DNA of 64,000 nt from Caballeronia sp. dw_19. Lineage in GTDB: Bacteria > Pseudomonadota > Gammaproteobacteria > Burkholderiales > Burkholderiaceae. Positions 36,825-46,010 of the stretch are shown here, in pieces. The position numbers and the translations under genes were made by a program. The stretch is from positions 310,001 to 374,000 of the forward strand of contig NZ_JAAVUQ010000005.1 in NCBI RefSeq assembly GCF_018449515.1. Reading direction: 5' to 3'. Position 1 is the stretch's first letter; the number at the start of each line of letters is the position of its first letter. A model generated the notes under the pieces. It was not told the origin of the DNA. It made no database searches and saw nothing but the letters and a program-made list of their open reading frames with translations.

Positions 36825-37739
36825 TCAGATGGAGAAGCGGGTTGCGTCGTCCGCGCCGGCGCTGATTGCCAGCCCCTTCACCCATTGACGGGCGGGCAGT
36901 TTCAATTCCTTCTCGATCAGCTTGGCGCGCTTTTCGAGTTGCGCGTACGGCACGTCGAGTTCGGGACCGGCAAACGCGATGGCAATGCGATTGCCGTCGT
37001 GGACTTCGGGCAGCGCGATCACGCGGCCGTCGAAGGCTTCGTTCAGGCGCTTCATGTTGCGCACGAAGCTGGGATGATCGCCGAACAGGTTGACCGTCAC
37101 CACGCCCGCCGGAGCCGTCAGGCAAGCCCGGCACGCACGATAGAACGAGGTGCTATCCAGCACGGGGCCGCGCGCGGTGGCGTCGTAGACATCGATCTGC
37201 AATGCGCCGATGGTGCCGTGATTCGCACGGTCATTGACGAAGTCCCACGCGTCCTGCTCATGGACGGTGAGGCGGGCGTCGTCGTTCGGCAGCTCGAACA
37301 TCGTGCGCGCTGCTATCACGACGGAGGGGTTCAGCTCGACTGCTTCGACCTTCGCGCGCTTCAGGAATGCATGGGCGAACTTGGTCAGCGCGGCCGAGCC
37401 GAGTCCGAGTTGCACGATGCGCTTCGGCGTTTCGATGAACAACAGCCACGCCATCATCTGCTGAGCGTATTCAAGTTCGAGGTGATTCGGCTTTTTCAGG
37501 CGCATCGCGCCCTGCACCCATTCAGTGCCGAAATGCAGGAATCGCACACCGTCCTCTTCCGAGAACGTCACCGGCGAGAAACGCGGTTTGCGCGGGACAT
37601 CGATGCGCGGTGCGTCGTCGAGATCGTGGTCGCGCTTCGAGCGCTTGCCGCGCCTCTGGTCTTGCTTGTCGAGCTTGTCTTGACGCTTGCTGCCGAACGC
37701 GCGAGCTTCCGCCGACGCGCGTTTGATTAATTGGGTCAT
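36825..37739 (-). CDS. Spermidine synthase-like methyltransferase-fold protein
   Basis: A 304-residue SpeE-like protein. After a basic N-terminal stretch (about 50 residues, Lys/Arg rich) it has the nucleotide-binding core QLGLGSAALTKFAHAFL and VEAVELNPSVVIAARTMFELP, then LQIDVYDATARGP and FYRACRACLTAPAGVVTVNLFG. SpeE family members transfer aminopropyl groups. Here the polyamine-site residues are not clearly kept and the N-terminal domain is reduced, so a true spermidine synthase role is unsure. It overlaps the upstream glycosylase gene by 4 bp. Confidence 0.85.
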   Translation of the reverse strand: MTQLIKRASAEARAFGSKRQDKLDKQDQRRGKRSKRDHDLDDAPRIDVPRKPRFSPVTFSEEDGVRFLHFGTEWVQGAMRLKKPNHLELEYAQQMMAWLLFIETPKRIVQLGLGSAALTKFAHAFLKRAKVEAVELNPSVVIAARTMFELPNDDARLTVHEQDAWDFVNDRANHGTIGALQIDVYDATARGPVLDSTSFYRACRACLTAPAGVVTVNLFGDHPSFVRNMKRLNEAFDGRVIALPEVHDGNRIAIAFAGPELDVPYAQLEKRAKLIEKELKLPARQWVKGLAISAGADDATRFSI

Positions 37740-38209
37740 TTGAGGATGTCGCGCCAGAAGCGCAATTTTTGATCGAACGAGAGGATAGCATTCGCCGGAC
37801 TCGACGACGGCAGGACCAGGGTTTCATAGCCTGCCGCGCGGATCACAGGCTCGAAACGGCCGGAGGTCTTGCCATTGAAGCAGAGCTTTTTCAGTCGCGG
37901 CGCATGCAGGCGGAATGAGGCGAAATCGTTGGGGTTGGCGTGGCGGATCGCGGTGTCGAGACTGCCTTCCCGCTCGCAGGCGGCGAGTACGTCCCATAGA
38001 CCAATGCCGTGCGTGAGTAGCTTGAGCACGCGTTCATCGTAGGGAAGTTCGTTTAAAGACTCACCGATCACAGTACCCACCAGCCGCCAGAACTGGTTAC
38101 GTGGATGCGCGTAATACTGCGCGGCATCGAGCGACGCCACGCCGGGAAAGCTGCCGAGAATCAGCGTGTGCGTGTTTTCATCGGCGATGGGTGGGAAGCC
38201 TTTCAGCAT
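37736..38209 (-). CDS. DNA-deoxyinosine glycosylase (uracil-DNA glycosylase superfamily)
   Basis: A 157-residue repair enzyme. [30 protein letters not shown] is the N-terminal signature of the deoxyinosine/hypoxanthine glycosylase branch, and [26 protein letters not shown] is its C-terminal motif. It would excise deaminated adenine from DNA. It overlaps ubiC by 7 bp and the SpeE-like gene by 4 bp, so all three are coupled. Confidence 0.9.
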   Translation of the reverse strand: MLKGFPPIADENTHTLILGSFPGVASLDAAQYYAHPRNQFWRLVGTVIGESLNELPYDERVLKLLTHGIGLWDVLAACEREGSLDTAIRHANPNDFASFRLHAPRLKKLCFNGKTSGRFEPVIRAAGYETLVLPSSSPANAILSFDQKLRFWRDILK

Positions 38210-38772
38210 TTTTCACGATGCGCGAGGAAAGACCATAGCGCCGGCAGGAAGCATTCGGTGACCATCAGCGGCGCGTCTTGCCTGATGAACACCGAGCGGC
38301 GCGCGACAAACGCGTGCGGCGTTTGAAGCGGCGTTTGCCTGGCGGCCAGTCTATAGAGCGGATCGCGCGCGTCGATTCTTCGGCTAGTGAGCGGCGAGCG
38401 CCACACGCTGCTATCGCTATAGAGCAACTCGGCGAGCGGGCGCGTGCGCAATCGACGCATGGCCTGCCAGACGCCCGAACTGGCGTCAAGCGGCACGATG
38501 CTGTGCGCTGCGACGAACGGCACGCGGTTCACATTCAGCACGACTTCGCGGATCCATACCGGCGTGCGCGGCGTGATATCCAGCGCCGCGGCTTCGTCCC
38601 GCCACGGCTGACCGACCGTCTCGCGGGTGACATCGACGGTGACATCGCCTAGTTCACGCAAATGGGCGGTGAGCGAACCGCCGCGCGTGAGCCAATCTTT
38701 CTGGTCGGCGGTGAAAGTGGGAAGCGGACGGTCGCGCCAGGCATGAGTACCGGCAAGAGGAGCTTTTGGCAT
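38203..38772 (-). CDS. ubiC: Chorismate lyase
   Basis: A 189-residue enzyme that turns chorismate into 4-hydroxybenzoate and pyruvate, the first step to ubiquinone. [42 protein letters not shown] and [23 protein letters not shown] are family patterns; the last contains the active-site Glu in TECFLP. The start at 38772 (MPKAPLAG) is preferred. A GTG at 38796 is possible. TATAAT lies only about ten bases before the ATG at 38772, so the transcript may be nearly leaderless. ubiA is not adjacent. Confidence 0.92.
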   Translation of the reverse strand: MPKAPLAGTHAWRDRPLPTFTADQKDWLTRGGSLTAHLRELGDVTVDVTRETVGQPWRDEAAALDITPRTPVWIREVVLNVNRVPFVAAHSIVPLDASSGVWQAMRRLRTRPLAELLYSDSSVWRSPLTSRRIDARDPLYRLAARQTPLQTPHAFVARRSVFIRQDAPLMVTECFLPALWSFLAHREKC

Positions 38773-38920
38773 GCGCGAGATTATAAAACCAGACACGTAT
38801 ATAGGAGGATTCGTATAGATGTCGGCGTGCGCTCACGGGAGACTGACGAACCGGACAGGATATGACCGGCGCTCGCGGCAATCTTGTTGCGAGCCATCTA
38901 TAAAGCATGAGAGGAAACGC

Positions 38921-39178
38921 ATGTCGGTCAATACTAAACAAACATCGAAGGTCGTCGCTACGCTGGCATCGCACACGTTGCATGATCCGAAGACGTCGGT
39001 GATTGCCAAGAGCCTCGCTGCATCGGCGTTATCACAAACGCATACGAAGAATCAAACGGGCGCCGAGATGGAACATAAGGCCGGGCAGGTTCTTCACAGC
39101 GATAAATATTCAAAGGACACCAAGACGCTGGCGGCGTCGGTCGTCGCGCAGGCCAACAAGGAACGCAAGGCGAAGTAA
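38921..39178 (+). CDS. Small conserved hypothetical protein
   Basis: An 85-residue protein starting MSVNTKQTSKVVATLASHTL, with GAGGAAA seven bases upstream. It is helical, rich in Ala, Ser, Lys and Thr, with KSLAASALSQTHTKNQTGAEMEHKAGQVL and DTKTLAASVVAQANKER, two related ASALSQ/ASVVAQ segments. Proteins of this look are common in Burkholderia and are unnamed. An in-frame ATG 34 codons upstream (38819) has a perfect AGGAGG ten bases before it, so a longer form is possible. Confidence 0.82.
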   Translation: MSVNTKQTSKVVATLASHTLHDPKTSVIAKSLAASALSQTHTKNQTGAEMEHKAGQVLHSDKYSKDTKTLAASVVAQANKERKAK

Positions 39179-39214
39179 ATCGTAACGCCGCGTATCCTGC
39201 GCTGCAGCTGCAAT

Positions 39215-39253
39215 AAAAAACGCGCTGCCAGTTTCCTGGCAGCGCGTTTTTTT
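39215..39253. terminator. Bidirectional intrinsic terminator
   Basis: A 17-pair perfect stem (39215-39231 with 39236-39252) around TTTC. The arm is six A followed by CGCGCTGCCAG, giving T runs on both strands. It serves the small protein gene and htpG. Confidence 0.95.
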
Positions 39254-39272
39254 ACTTCTTCCGAACGCTGAC

Positions 39273-41177
39273 TTACCGCGCCAGCAACAACGCGTTAGTC
39301 CGCTTCACGAAACTCGCCGGATCTTCCAGCGTGCCGCCTTCGGCGAGCATCGCCTGATCGAAGAGCAGATGGCACCAGTCGCTAAAGTTGGCGTCATCGG
39401 CGTGAAGCTGCTTGACCAGCGGATGATCCGGATTCACTTCCAGAATCGGCTGCATCTGCGGCGCTGCCTGACCTGCTTGCTTCAGCATGCGTTGCAAGTA
39501 GCCACTCATGTCGCCGTCATCGGCAACGAGACACGTCGGCGAATCGGTCAGGCGGAACGTCAGGCGCACATCTTTAGCCTTGCCTTCCAGCGCGGCCTTC
39601 ATGCTTTCCACCAGCGGCTTCAACTCTTCGCCGACCTTCTCCTGCGCCTGCTTTTCTTCGTCGTTCAGCGCACCGAGATCCAGATCGCCGCGCGCCACGC
39701 TTTGCAGCGGCTTGCCATCGAATTCGTTGAGGAACGACAGCATCCATTCATCGACACGATCCGTCAGCAGCAGCACTTCCACGCCCTTCTTGCGGAACAC
39801 TTCAAGGTGCGGGCTGTTCTTCGCGGCCGCCCAGCTGTCAGCCGTGACGTAATAGATCTTCGTTTGCTCGGGCTTCATGCGCGAGACATAGTCGGCGAGC
39901 GCCACGGTCTGCTCCGACGAATCCGTATTCGTGGAAGCAAATCGCACGAGCTTGGCAATCCGTTCGCGATTGCCGTAATCCTCGCCGATACCTTCCTTGA
40001 ACACCTGGCCGAATTCCTTCCAGAACGTGGCGTACTTGGCTTTCTCGGCGTCATCGGTGGCTTCTGCCGACGACGATGCCACTTCTTCCAGCATCGATAA
40101 AACGCGCTTGGTCACGCCTTCACGAATGGCCTTCACATCGCGGCTTTCCTGCAGGATTTCACGCGATACATTCAGCGGCAAATCAGCAGAATCGACCACG
40201 CCCTTCACGAATCGCAAGTACGCCGGCACCAGTTGTTCCGCGTCGTCCATGATGAACACGCGCTTCACGTAGAGCTTCAGGCCGCCTTTATGGTCGCGGT
40301 TCCACATATCGAACGGTGCGTGCTTCGGCACGTACAGCAACTGCGTGTATTCGCTACGGCCTTCCACGCGGTTGTGGGTCCACGCGAGCGGATCGTCGTG
40401 ATCGTGGGAAAGATGCTGATAGAACAGCTTGTACTGCTCGTCGGTGATGTCGCTCTTCGGACGCGTCCAGAGCGCACTCGCCTGATTCACTGTCTCGTCT
40501 TCGTCCTTCGTGACCATCTCGGACTTCTCGGCATCCCACTCTTCCTTCTTCATCAGGATGGGCAGTGCGACGTGATCCGAATACTTCTGGATGATCGATT
40601 TCAGCTTGTGCGTGGAGAGGAATTCGTCTTCTTCCGGACGCAGATGCAGCGTGATGCTCGAACCGCGTTGCGCGCGTTCAATCTGTTCGACGACGAAATC
40701 GCCCTCGCCCGCGCTTTCCCAGCGCACGCCTTCGCTTGCCGGCAAACCGGCGCGACGCGTTTCAACCGTGATCTTGTCGGCGACGATAAAACCCGAGTAA
40801 AAGCCCACGCCAAACTGGCCGATCAACGCAGCGTCTTTCTGCTGATCGCCGGAGAGTTTCGAGAAGAATTCCTTCGTGCCCGAGCGCGCGATCGTGCCGA
40901 GATGCGAGATCGCTTCGTCGCGGCTCATGCCAATGCCGTTATCGTCGATGGTCACGGTGCGCGCCGCCTTGTCGTACGAGATGCGGATGCGCAGATCCGG
41001 ATCATTCTCGTACAGCGCACTATTTTCGATACCTTCAAAGCGCAGCTTGTCCGCCGCGTCCGATGCGTTCGAAATCAGCTCGCGCAGGAAAATTTCCTTG
41101 TTGCTGTAAAGCGAATGGATCATCAGATGCAGAAGTTGTTTCACTTCTGCCTGAAAGCTCATGGTTTCTTGTGCCAT
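39273..41177 (-). CDS. htpG: Molecular chaperone HtpG (Hsp90)
   Basis: A 634-residue cytosolic Hsp90. The N-terminal ATPase shows [45 protein letters not shown] and [16 protein letters not shown]. The middle domain has the [15 protein letters not shown] client/ATP loop, and the C-terminal dimer domain ends in a normal way. Family length is about 624-640. Control is likely by heat shock, since a near-consensus sigma-32 promoter lies 145 bp upstream. Confidence 0.97.
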   Translation of the reverse strand: MAQETMSFQAEVKQLLHLMIHSLYSNKEIFLRELISNASDAADKLRFEGIENSALYENDPDLRIRISYDKAARTVTIDDNGIGMSRDEAISHLGTIARSGTKEFFSKLSGDQQKDAALIGQFGVGFYSGFIVADKITVETRRAGLPASEGVRWESAGEGDFVVEQIERAQRGSSITLHLRPEEDEFLSTHKLKSIIQKYSDHVALPILMKKEEWDAEKSEMVTKDEDETVNQASALWTRPKSDITDEQYKLFYQHLSHDHDDPLAWTHNRVEGRSEYTQLLYVPKHAPFDMWNRDHKGGLKLYVKRVFIMDDAEQLVPAYLRFVKGVVDSADLPLNVSREILQESRDVKAIREGVTKRVLSMLEEVASSSAEATDDAEKAKYATFWKEFGQVFKEGIGEDYGNRERIAKLVRFASTNTDSSEQTVALADYVSRMKPEQTKIYYVTADSWAAAKNSPHLEVFRKKGVEVLLLTDRVDEWMLSFLNEFDGKPLQSVARGDLDLGALNDEEKQAQEKVGEELKPLVESMKAALEGKAKDVRLTFRLTDSPTCLVADDGDMSGYLQRMLKQAGQAAPQMQPILEVNPDHPLVKQLHADDANFSDWCHLLFDQAMLAEGGTLEDPASFVKRTNALLLAR

Positions 41178-41321
41178 GGTCGGTTCCTCTGGTTGTGTCT
41201 AGTGTTGACGGGTTTTTAAGCGGTAGCGAAGCGGCCGGCATTTTATGACCGGACGGTACTGGCCGGCACAGTAAATGCCCTGGCGGCCATTGCCGGAAAA
41301 GCATCGCGCGAATTCTGCGAC

Positions 41322-41350
41322 AAATGAGGTCGCCCCACGATAATTTCAAG
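41322..41350 (-). promoter_or_regulatory. Sigma-32 (RpoH) promoter of htpG
   Basis: On the minus strand CTTGAAA (41350-41344) and CCTCATTT (41329-41322) are separated by 14 bases. The RpoH consensus is CTTGAAA-N13-17-CCCCATNT, so only one base differs. Transcription would begin near 41315, giving a leader of about 138 nt. Confidence 0.85.
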
Positions 41351-41399
41351 AGGCGCGCCGTGGGAGCGTGACGTTGCTCAAGCCGATGCTGCGGGCCCC

Positions 41400-42854
41400 T
41401 TATCCCACGCGATCCGCGTAACCGGAGAGCATCGCGGGCAGGCCTGGATCGCCGCAATTCGCGATGTTGAAGCGCATCCACGTGCTGGGCAGTTGATGCG
41501 GGGAAAACAGGCTGCCGGGCGTCAGTAAAAAGCCGGCTTCGTGTCCGGCGGCGGCGAGCCCCTCGGAGTCCACGCCGGTATCGGCCCATAAAAACATGCC
41601 CGCCGATGGCACCAGATACGGCTTGTAGCCGACTTTTTCGAACATCCGGACGGTTTTCTCCCGGACTCCGTCCAGTTTTGCACGCAGCCGTTCGACGTGA
41701 CGCCGATAGTGGCCGTCGGTGAGCACTTTGTACAGCACGCGCTCGTTGAGTTCAGGGCTCGTCATGCCGACCAGCATTTTCTGATCGGCGATAGCGTTCG
41801 CGACTTCAGGCGCCGCGGCGACATAACCCACGCGCAAGTTCGGCGCGAGCGTCTTCGAATAACTGTTGAGAAAAATCACCCGCTTCAGTTGGTCGAGGCT
41901 CGCGAGGCGCGTCGCGGGGAAATTGGTCGGGCAGAGATCGCCGTAGATATCGTCTTCCACCACGATGAAATCATAGGTCTCGGCCAGTTGCAGGATGCGA
42001 AACGCCTGCGCCGCGCTCAGCGACGTACCGGTCGGATTCTGCAGCACGGAATTGATCACGAGCATCTTCGGGCGCCAGGTCTGGACCATGGCTTCGAGCG
42101 CGTCGAGATCGGGGCCATCCGGCGTGTAAGGCATGCCGACAAGCCGCGCGCCCTGCGCCACGAAGCGGCCGAACATCTGGAACCAGGCGGGATCCCCGAC
42201 TATGACCGTATCGCCGGGTTTCACGAAGATTCGCGCGATCAGGTCGATAGCCTGCGTCACGCCGGACACCATCACGATTTGCTCCGTCGACGCGCCTATC
42301 TCCAGCTCCTCCAGCCGCGTCTGAATTTGCTGGCGCAGCGGCAGAAACCCCTGCGGCGTGCCAAAACCCAGCATTTGTGCACCGCTTTGCCGGCTCATGG
42401 AGCGCAGCGCGCTGGTCAGCAATTCGCCGTTCAGCCAGCTAGCCGGCAGATAACCTATGCCCGGCCCCTTCGCCGGACTCGATGTATGCAGCATGTTGCG
42501 CAGCAACCAGACCACGTCGATGCTGCTCGGCACCGGTGCGCGCTCACTGGCCAATGTGGGGTGAACGTGGGAATCGTTGGAACTGGTCCGATCGCGCACG
42601 AAAAACCCGGAGCCGCGCCGCGAGTCGAGATACCCGTGCGCGACCAGCCGTTCGTACGCCTCGACCACCGTGAAGCGCGACACGCCCTTGTCCACCGCGA
42701 GTTTGCGGATCGACGGCATGCGCATGCCCGGACGGAACACGCGTTCGTCAATACGGCGCCGGCCCCATTGGACCAGCTGGTCGACGAGCGTCAGTTGCGG
42801 CGCGCCGTGCGGCGCGGGAATCTGGTCGAGCGGGACTGACATGTCAGGTTCCAT
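41400..42854 (-). CDS. MocR-type regulator (GntR helix-turn-helix fused to aminotransferase fold)
   Basis: A 484-residue PLP-dependent transcription factor. The N-terminal winged helix has RRRIDERVFRPGMRMPSIRKLAVDKGVSRFTVVEAYERLVAHGYLDSRRGSGFFV, about residues 31-85. The fold-type-I aminotransferase domain follows, with NPTG, EDDIYGDLCP and the PLP lysine in FLNSYSKTLAPNLRVGY. MocR proteins sense PLP, an amino acid or a vitamer and bind direct repeats. Repeated TGTACCG sites lie just upstream. It is divergent from the glyoxalase-like gene and close to an aminotransferase-ridA pair. Confidence 0.93.
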   Translation of the reverse strand: MEPDMSVPLDQIPAPHGAPQLTLVDQLVQWGRRRIDERVFRPGMRMPSIRKLAVDKGVSRFTVVEAYERLVAHGYLDSRRGSGFFVRDRTSSNDSHVHPTLASERAPVPSSIDVVWLLRNMLHTSSPAKGPGIGYLPASWLNGELLTSALRSMSRQSGAQMLGFGTPQGFLPLRQQIQTRLEELEIGASTEQIVMVSGVTQAIDLIARIFVKPGDTVIVGDPAWFQMFGRFVAQGARLVGMPYTPDGPDLDALEAMVQTWRPKMLVINSVLQNPTGTSLSAAQAFRILQLAETYDFIVVEDDIYGDLCPTNFPATRLASLDQLKRVIFLNSYSKTLAPNLRVGYVAAAPEVANAIADQKMLVGMTSPELNERVLYKVLTDGHYRRHVERLRAKLDGVREKTVRMFEKVGYKPYLVPSAGMFLWADTGVDSEGLAAAGHEAGFLLTPGSLFSPHQLPSTWMRFNIANCGDPGLPAMLSGYADRVG

Positions 42855-43179
42855 CGGGATTGAATGCGTTCGATGACTGTACCGCAGGGTATCGGATCGA
42901 TTGTACCGTTACTGTTACGGTCGTTGACGATACATTTAAGACCGGGACGATAGGTAAACTTGGCGGTTTTTGTACGCGATTTATGCGTTTTCCCTGCCAC
43001 AGACGAGGTTTCGGGACCGATTTTCGGCCGCTTCGAGCCAAACGACGATTACCCGGCCGATTCACCCGTCCGAATGGCTAACGCAGAGCCAACGTAGCGG
43101 CACGGACGGACGGAACGGGTATGCTGACGAGCTCAGCCGGTGTTGTCCGGGCAATTTTCCTTCAAGCTATTCGTGCACT
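42855..43179. other. Divergent region between the MocR and glyoxalase-like genes
   Basis: It contains the MocR operator candidate (42878-42908), and an inverted motif ACCGT-N7-ACGGT at 42905-42921. A TTGACG at 42924-42929 faces the plus strand without a good -10. No gene is supported. Confidence 0.5.
42878..42908. promoter_or_regulatory. MocR operator candidate: direct repeat of TGTACCG
   Basis: TGTACCG occurs at 42878-42884 and 42902-42908, 24 bp apart (just over two helix turns). The second copy overlaps TACAAT (42905-42900, minus strand), the likely -10 of the MocR gene, so binding could repress it. A third copy stands at 44069-44075 upstream of the aminotransferase gene. Confidence 0.5.
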
Positions 43180-44046
43180 ATGACCGCTCATCCGCTGCAA
43201 TTCGACCACCTCGTTATCGCCGCCCGCACGCTGGAAGAAGGCGCGGACTTTATCGCCGCGAAGCTGGGAGTGGACATGACCGGAGGCGGTGCGCATCCGC
43301 TGATGCGCACGCATAACCGCCTGCTGAACCTATGGGGCGGCGCGTATCTTGAGGTGATCGCGATCGACCCGAACGCGGAGCTAATCGAAACCTCGAAAAC
43401 ACCGCGTCCACGCCTTTTTGGACTCGACGACCCGGCGCGGCGCTTGCGTCTCGAAGCCGGTCCGCAACTCGTGCACTGGGTCGTGCGGGTGAACCGGCCG
43501 AAGCTGCTGACACGCTGGCAGGCGCAATACCCGGAGCGCATCCCGGCCGTGGTTCCCATGACGCGCGGCGGGAACGCGTGGGATCTCACCATTCCCGCGG
43601 ATGGCACTTTTCCAGCGTGGCAGGGTGCCGGCCACGGGCTCCTGCCGTCGCTGATCCAGTGGGACACGCCGCAGCATCCGAGCGAATCGTTGCCGGAAAC
43701 GGGTATCGCGCTGAAGTCGCTGACGGGTTTTCATCCGCGGGCGCACCTGATCTCCGAGCAGCTGGCATGGCTCGGGGTATCGCATCTGATGCAGGTCGAG
43801 GTGACCGCGGGCACGCCAGTACTCGTCGCGGAATTTGAGTTGGCGGATGGTTCCATTGTTACGCTGGGGGAATCGGCGGAATCGATCGAAGCGGCCAACC
43901 AGGCAGAGGTCGCACCGGCCAAGCCGGCCCGCAAGCGCGCCAAGAGCAAGAAGACCGAGGAAGCGACCGCCGCCCATGACGCGGACACGCCTGAAGACAC
44001 GGCCGAGCCGACGCAAGACGAAACAATGCAGGAAGACGAGCGCTAG
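43180..44046 (+). CDS. Glyoxalase-like (VOC) domain protein
   Basis: A 288-residue protein starting MTAHPLQFDHLVIAARTLEEGADFIAAKLGV. It has the Glyoxalase_3-like pattern: FDHLVIAA with a metal-type His, GGAHPLMRTHNRLLNLWGGAYLEVIAIDP, and a second half with AWLGVSHLMQVEVTAG. The last 45 residues are a charged, Lys/Ala then Asp/Glu/Thr-rich tail. Substrate and function are unknown. It is divergent from the MocR regulator, about 200 bp before the aminotransferase. Confidence 0.85.
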   Translation: MTAHPLQFDHLVIAARTLEEGADFIAAKLGVDMTGGGAHPLMRTHNRLLNLWGGAYLEVIAIDPNAELIETSKTPRPRLFGLDDPARRLRLEAGPQLVHWVVRVNRPKLLTRWQAQYPERIPAVVPMTRGGNAWDLTIPADGTFPAWQGAGHGLLPSLIQWDTPQHPSESLPETGIALKSLTGFHPRAHLISEQLAWLGVSHLMQVEVTAGTPVLVAEFELADGSIVTLGESAESIEAANQAEVAPAKPARKRAKSKKTEEATAAHDADTPEDTAEPTQDETMQEDER

Positions 44047-44252
44047 AACATCCGGCGTGCTTCGTACTTGTACCGGGTTTGACAACCGACCCGACCACCG
44101 GAGCACCGGGCACGCCATAATAAGCGTCCGCCGCCGTTCACCAATTGCGCCGGATTGCATGCAGTGCGCAGGACCTTATTCGAAGCACCCTGCAACATTT
44201 TATCAACCCGCATACGCATTAGAACCGCTTACCGAGACCAACCGAGGACCCC

Positions 44253-45461
44253 ATGAATCAAGCCGACCTTCAAGCCAAGCCGTGGCAGCTTTCCGAACGT
44301 GCGAGAAAGCTCACCAGTTCGGCCATTCGCGAAATCCTGAAGGTCACCGAGCGGCCCGAGGTCATTTCATTCGCGGGCGGATTACCGTCACCGGCTACGT
44401 TTCCTGTCGAGGAAATGCGCGTGGCGTGTGACCGCATTCTGCGTGACAGCGCCGCCGCCGCGCTGCAGTACAGCGCCACCGAAGGTTACCTGCCGCTGCG
44501 CGAATGGGTCGCGCAACGCTACTCGGTCAACGGCGCGTCGATCCGGCCGTCGCAAGTGCTGATCACAACGGGCTCGCAGCAAGCGCTCGACCTGCTCGGC
44601 AAGGTGCTGATCGACCCCGCCAGCCGCGTACTGGTCGAAACGCCTACGTATCTCGGCGCGCTGCAATCGTTTTCCATGTACGAGCCGACCTACGTGCAAG
44701 TCCCTACCGACGAACACGGCTTGATCCCGTCCTCGCTCGACGCCACGCTGACGGCCGGTGCGCGCCTCTTGTACGCGCAGCCGAATTTCCAGAATCCGAC
44801 GGGCCGTCGCCTGTCGCTGGAACGCCGTACCGCGCTGGCCGCGTTTGCGCAACGCGCCGGCTTCCCGGTGATCGAGGACGATCCGTACGGCGCGCTCGAC
44901 TACGCGGGCGCACCGCTGCCAACCATGCTGTCGATGGCGCCCGATCACATCGTGCATTTGGGTTCGTTCTCGAAGGTCCTGTCGCCCGGCATGCGCGTGG
45001 GTTACATCATTGCGCCGGAGGAATTGCACTTCAAGCTGGTGCAGGCGAAGCAGGCGACCGACCTGCATACACCGAGCCTCACGCAGCGCATCGTGTACGA
45101 GGTCGTCAAGGACGGCTTTCTCGAGACGCATATCCCGAAGATCCGCGCGCTGTATCGTGATCAGTGCGCGGCCATGCTCGCGTCGCTCGAGCAGCACATG
45201 CCGGCGGGCGTCGAATGGAACCGTCCGGAAGGCGGCATGTTCGTGTGGGTGAAGCTGCCAAACCACGTCAATAAGCAGATCGATACAATGAAGCTGCTCG
45301 AGCAGTCAATCGAGCAGCACGTCGCGTTCGTGCCCGGCGGCCCGTTCTTCGCCAATGAAGCGGAACACAACACGCTGCGCCTATCGTTCGTGACCGTGCC
45401 GCCGGCGAAGATCGACGAAGGTGTCGCCAAGCTCGGCGCGCTGATCCGCGCGCTGGTCTGA
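44253..45461 (+). CDS. PLP-dependent aminotransferase, class I/II (2-aminoadipate-like)
   Basis: A 402-residue fold-type-I aminotransferase. ISFAGGLPSPATFPVEEM, LQYSATEGYLPLREWVA, NFQNPTGRRLS, EDDPYGALDYAG and the PLP lysine in LGSFSKVLSPGMRVGYI match the LysN/AroH-like group, which uses 2-aminoadipate, aromatic or branched amino acids. The substrate cannot be set. AGGACC stands before the ATG. ridA follows 84 bp downstream, and RidA removes the reactive enamine by-products of PLP enzymes, which supports a functional unit. A single TGTACCG motif lies upstream. Confidence 0.9.
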   Translation: MNQADLQAKPWQLSERARKLTSSAIREILKVTERPEVISFAGGLPSPATFPVEEMRVACDRILRDSAAAALQYSATEGYLPLREWVAQRYSVNGASIRPSQVLITTGSQQALDLLGKVLIDPASRVLVETPTYLGALQSFSMYEPTYVQVPTDEHGLIPSSLDATLTAGARLLYAQPNFQNPTGRRLSLERRTALAAFAQRAGFPVIEDDPYGALDYAGAPLPTMLSMAPDHIVHLGSFSKVLSPGMRVGYIIAPEELHFKLVQAKQATDLHTPSLTQRIVYEVVKDGFLETHIPKIRALYRDQCAAMLASLEQHMPAGVEWNRPEGGMFVWVKLPNHVNKQIDTMKLLEQSIEQHVAFVPGGPFFANEAEHNTLRLSFVTVPPAKIDEGVAKLGALIRALV

Positions 45462-45545
45462 TCTTGTTGCATTGCAAGCGCGCTGCGGCGGACGACCGCC
45501 TCGGCGTGCTCTCGCGTCATCCTTTCCATTTTTAGGGAATACCCC

Positions 45546-46010
45546 ATGGCCCAACTGAACGTCTACGACAAGCTGAAGGAACTCGGCATTGAATTGCCGA
45601 CGGCCGGCGCCCCCGCCGCCGCCTACGTGATGAGCGCACAAAGCGGCAACACGGTTTATCTGTCCGGCCACATCGCGAAGAAGGACGGCAAGGTTTGGGT
45701 GGGCAAACTGGGCGCTACGCTGACGACCGAAGAAGGCCGCACCGCCGCACGCTCGATCGCCGTCGACCTGATCGCGACGCTGCACGCGCACGTCGGCGAC
45801 CTGAACCGGGTGACGCGGATCGTGAAGGTGATGAGCCTCGTCAACTCCACGTTCGAGTTCACCGAGCAGCATCTGGTGACCAACGGCGCGTCCGAGTTGA
45901 TCGCCGATATTTTCGATGAGCGTGGCAAGCATGCGCGCTCGGCATTTGGCGTAGCGCAGATTCCGCTGGGCGCTTGCGTTGAAATCGAATTGATTGCCGA
46001 AGTGAGCTGA
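45546..46010 (+). CDS. RidA-family enamine/imine deaminase
   Basis: A 154-residue protein starting MAQLNVYDKLKELGIELPTAGAPAAAYVMSAQSGNTVYLSGHIAKK. The family part continues with EEGRTAARSIAVDLIATLHAHVGDLNRVTRIVKVMSLVNST and AEVS at the end. It belongs to the longer YjgH/RutC-like side of the family. The usual active-site Arg near residue 105 is not clearly aligned. VFIEAEVAE-like end residues fit (ACVEIELIAEVS). It probably hydrolyses 2-aminoacrylate-type intermediates made by the neighbouring aminotransferase. AGGGAA precedes the ATG. Confidence 0.9.
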   Translation: MAQLNVYDKLKELGIELPTAGAPAAAYVMSAQSGNTVYLSGHIAKKDGKVWVGKLGATLTTEEGRTAARSIAVDLIATLHAHVGDLNRVTRIVKVMSLVNSTFEFTEQHLVTNGASELIADIFDERGKHARSAFGVAQIPLGACVEIELIAEVS

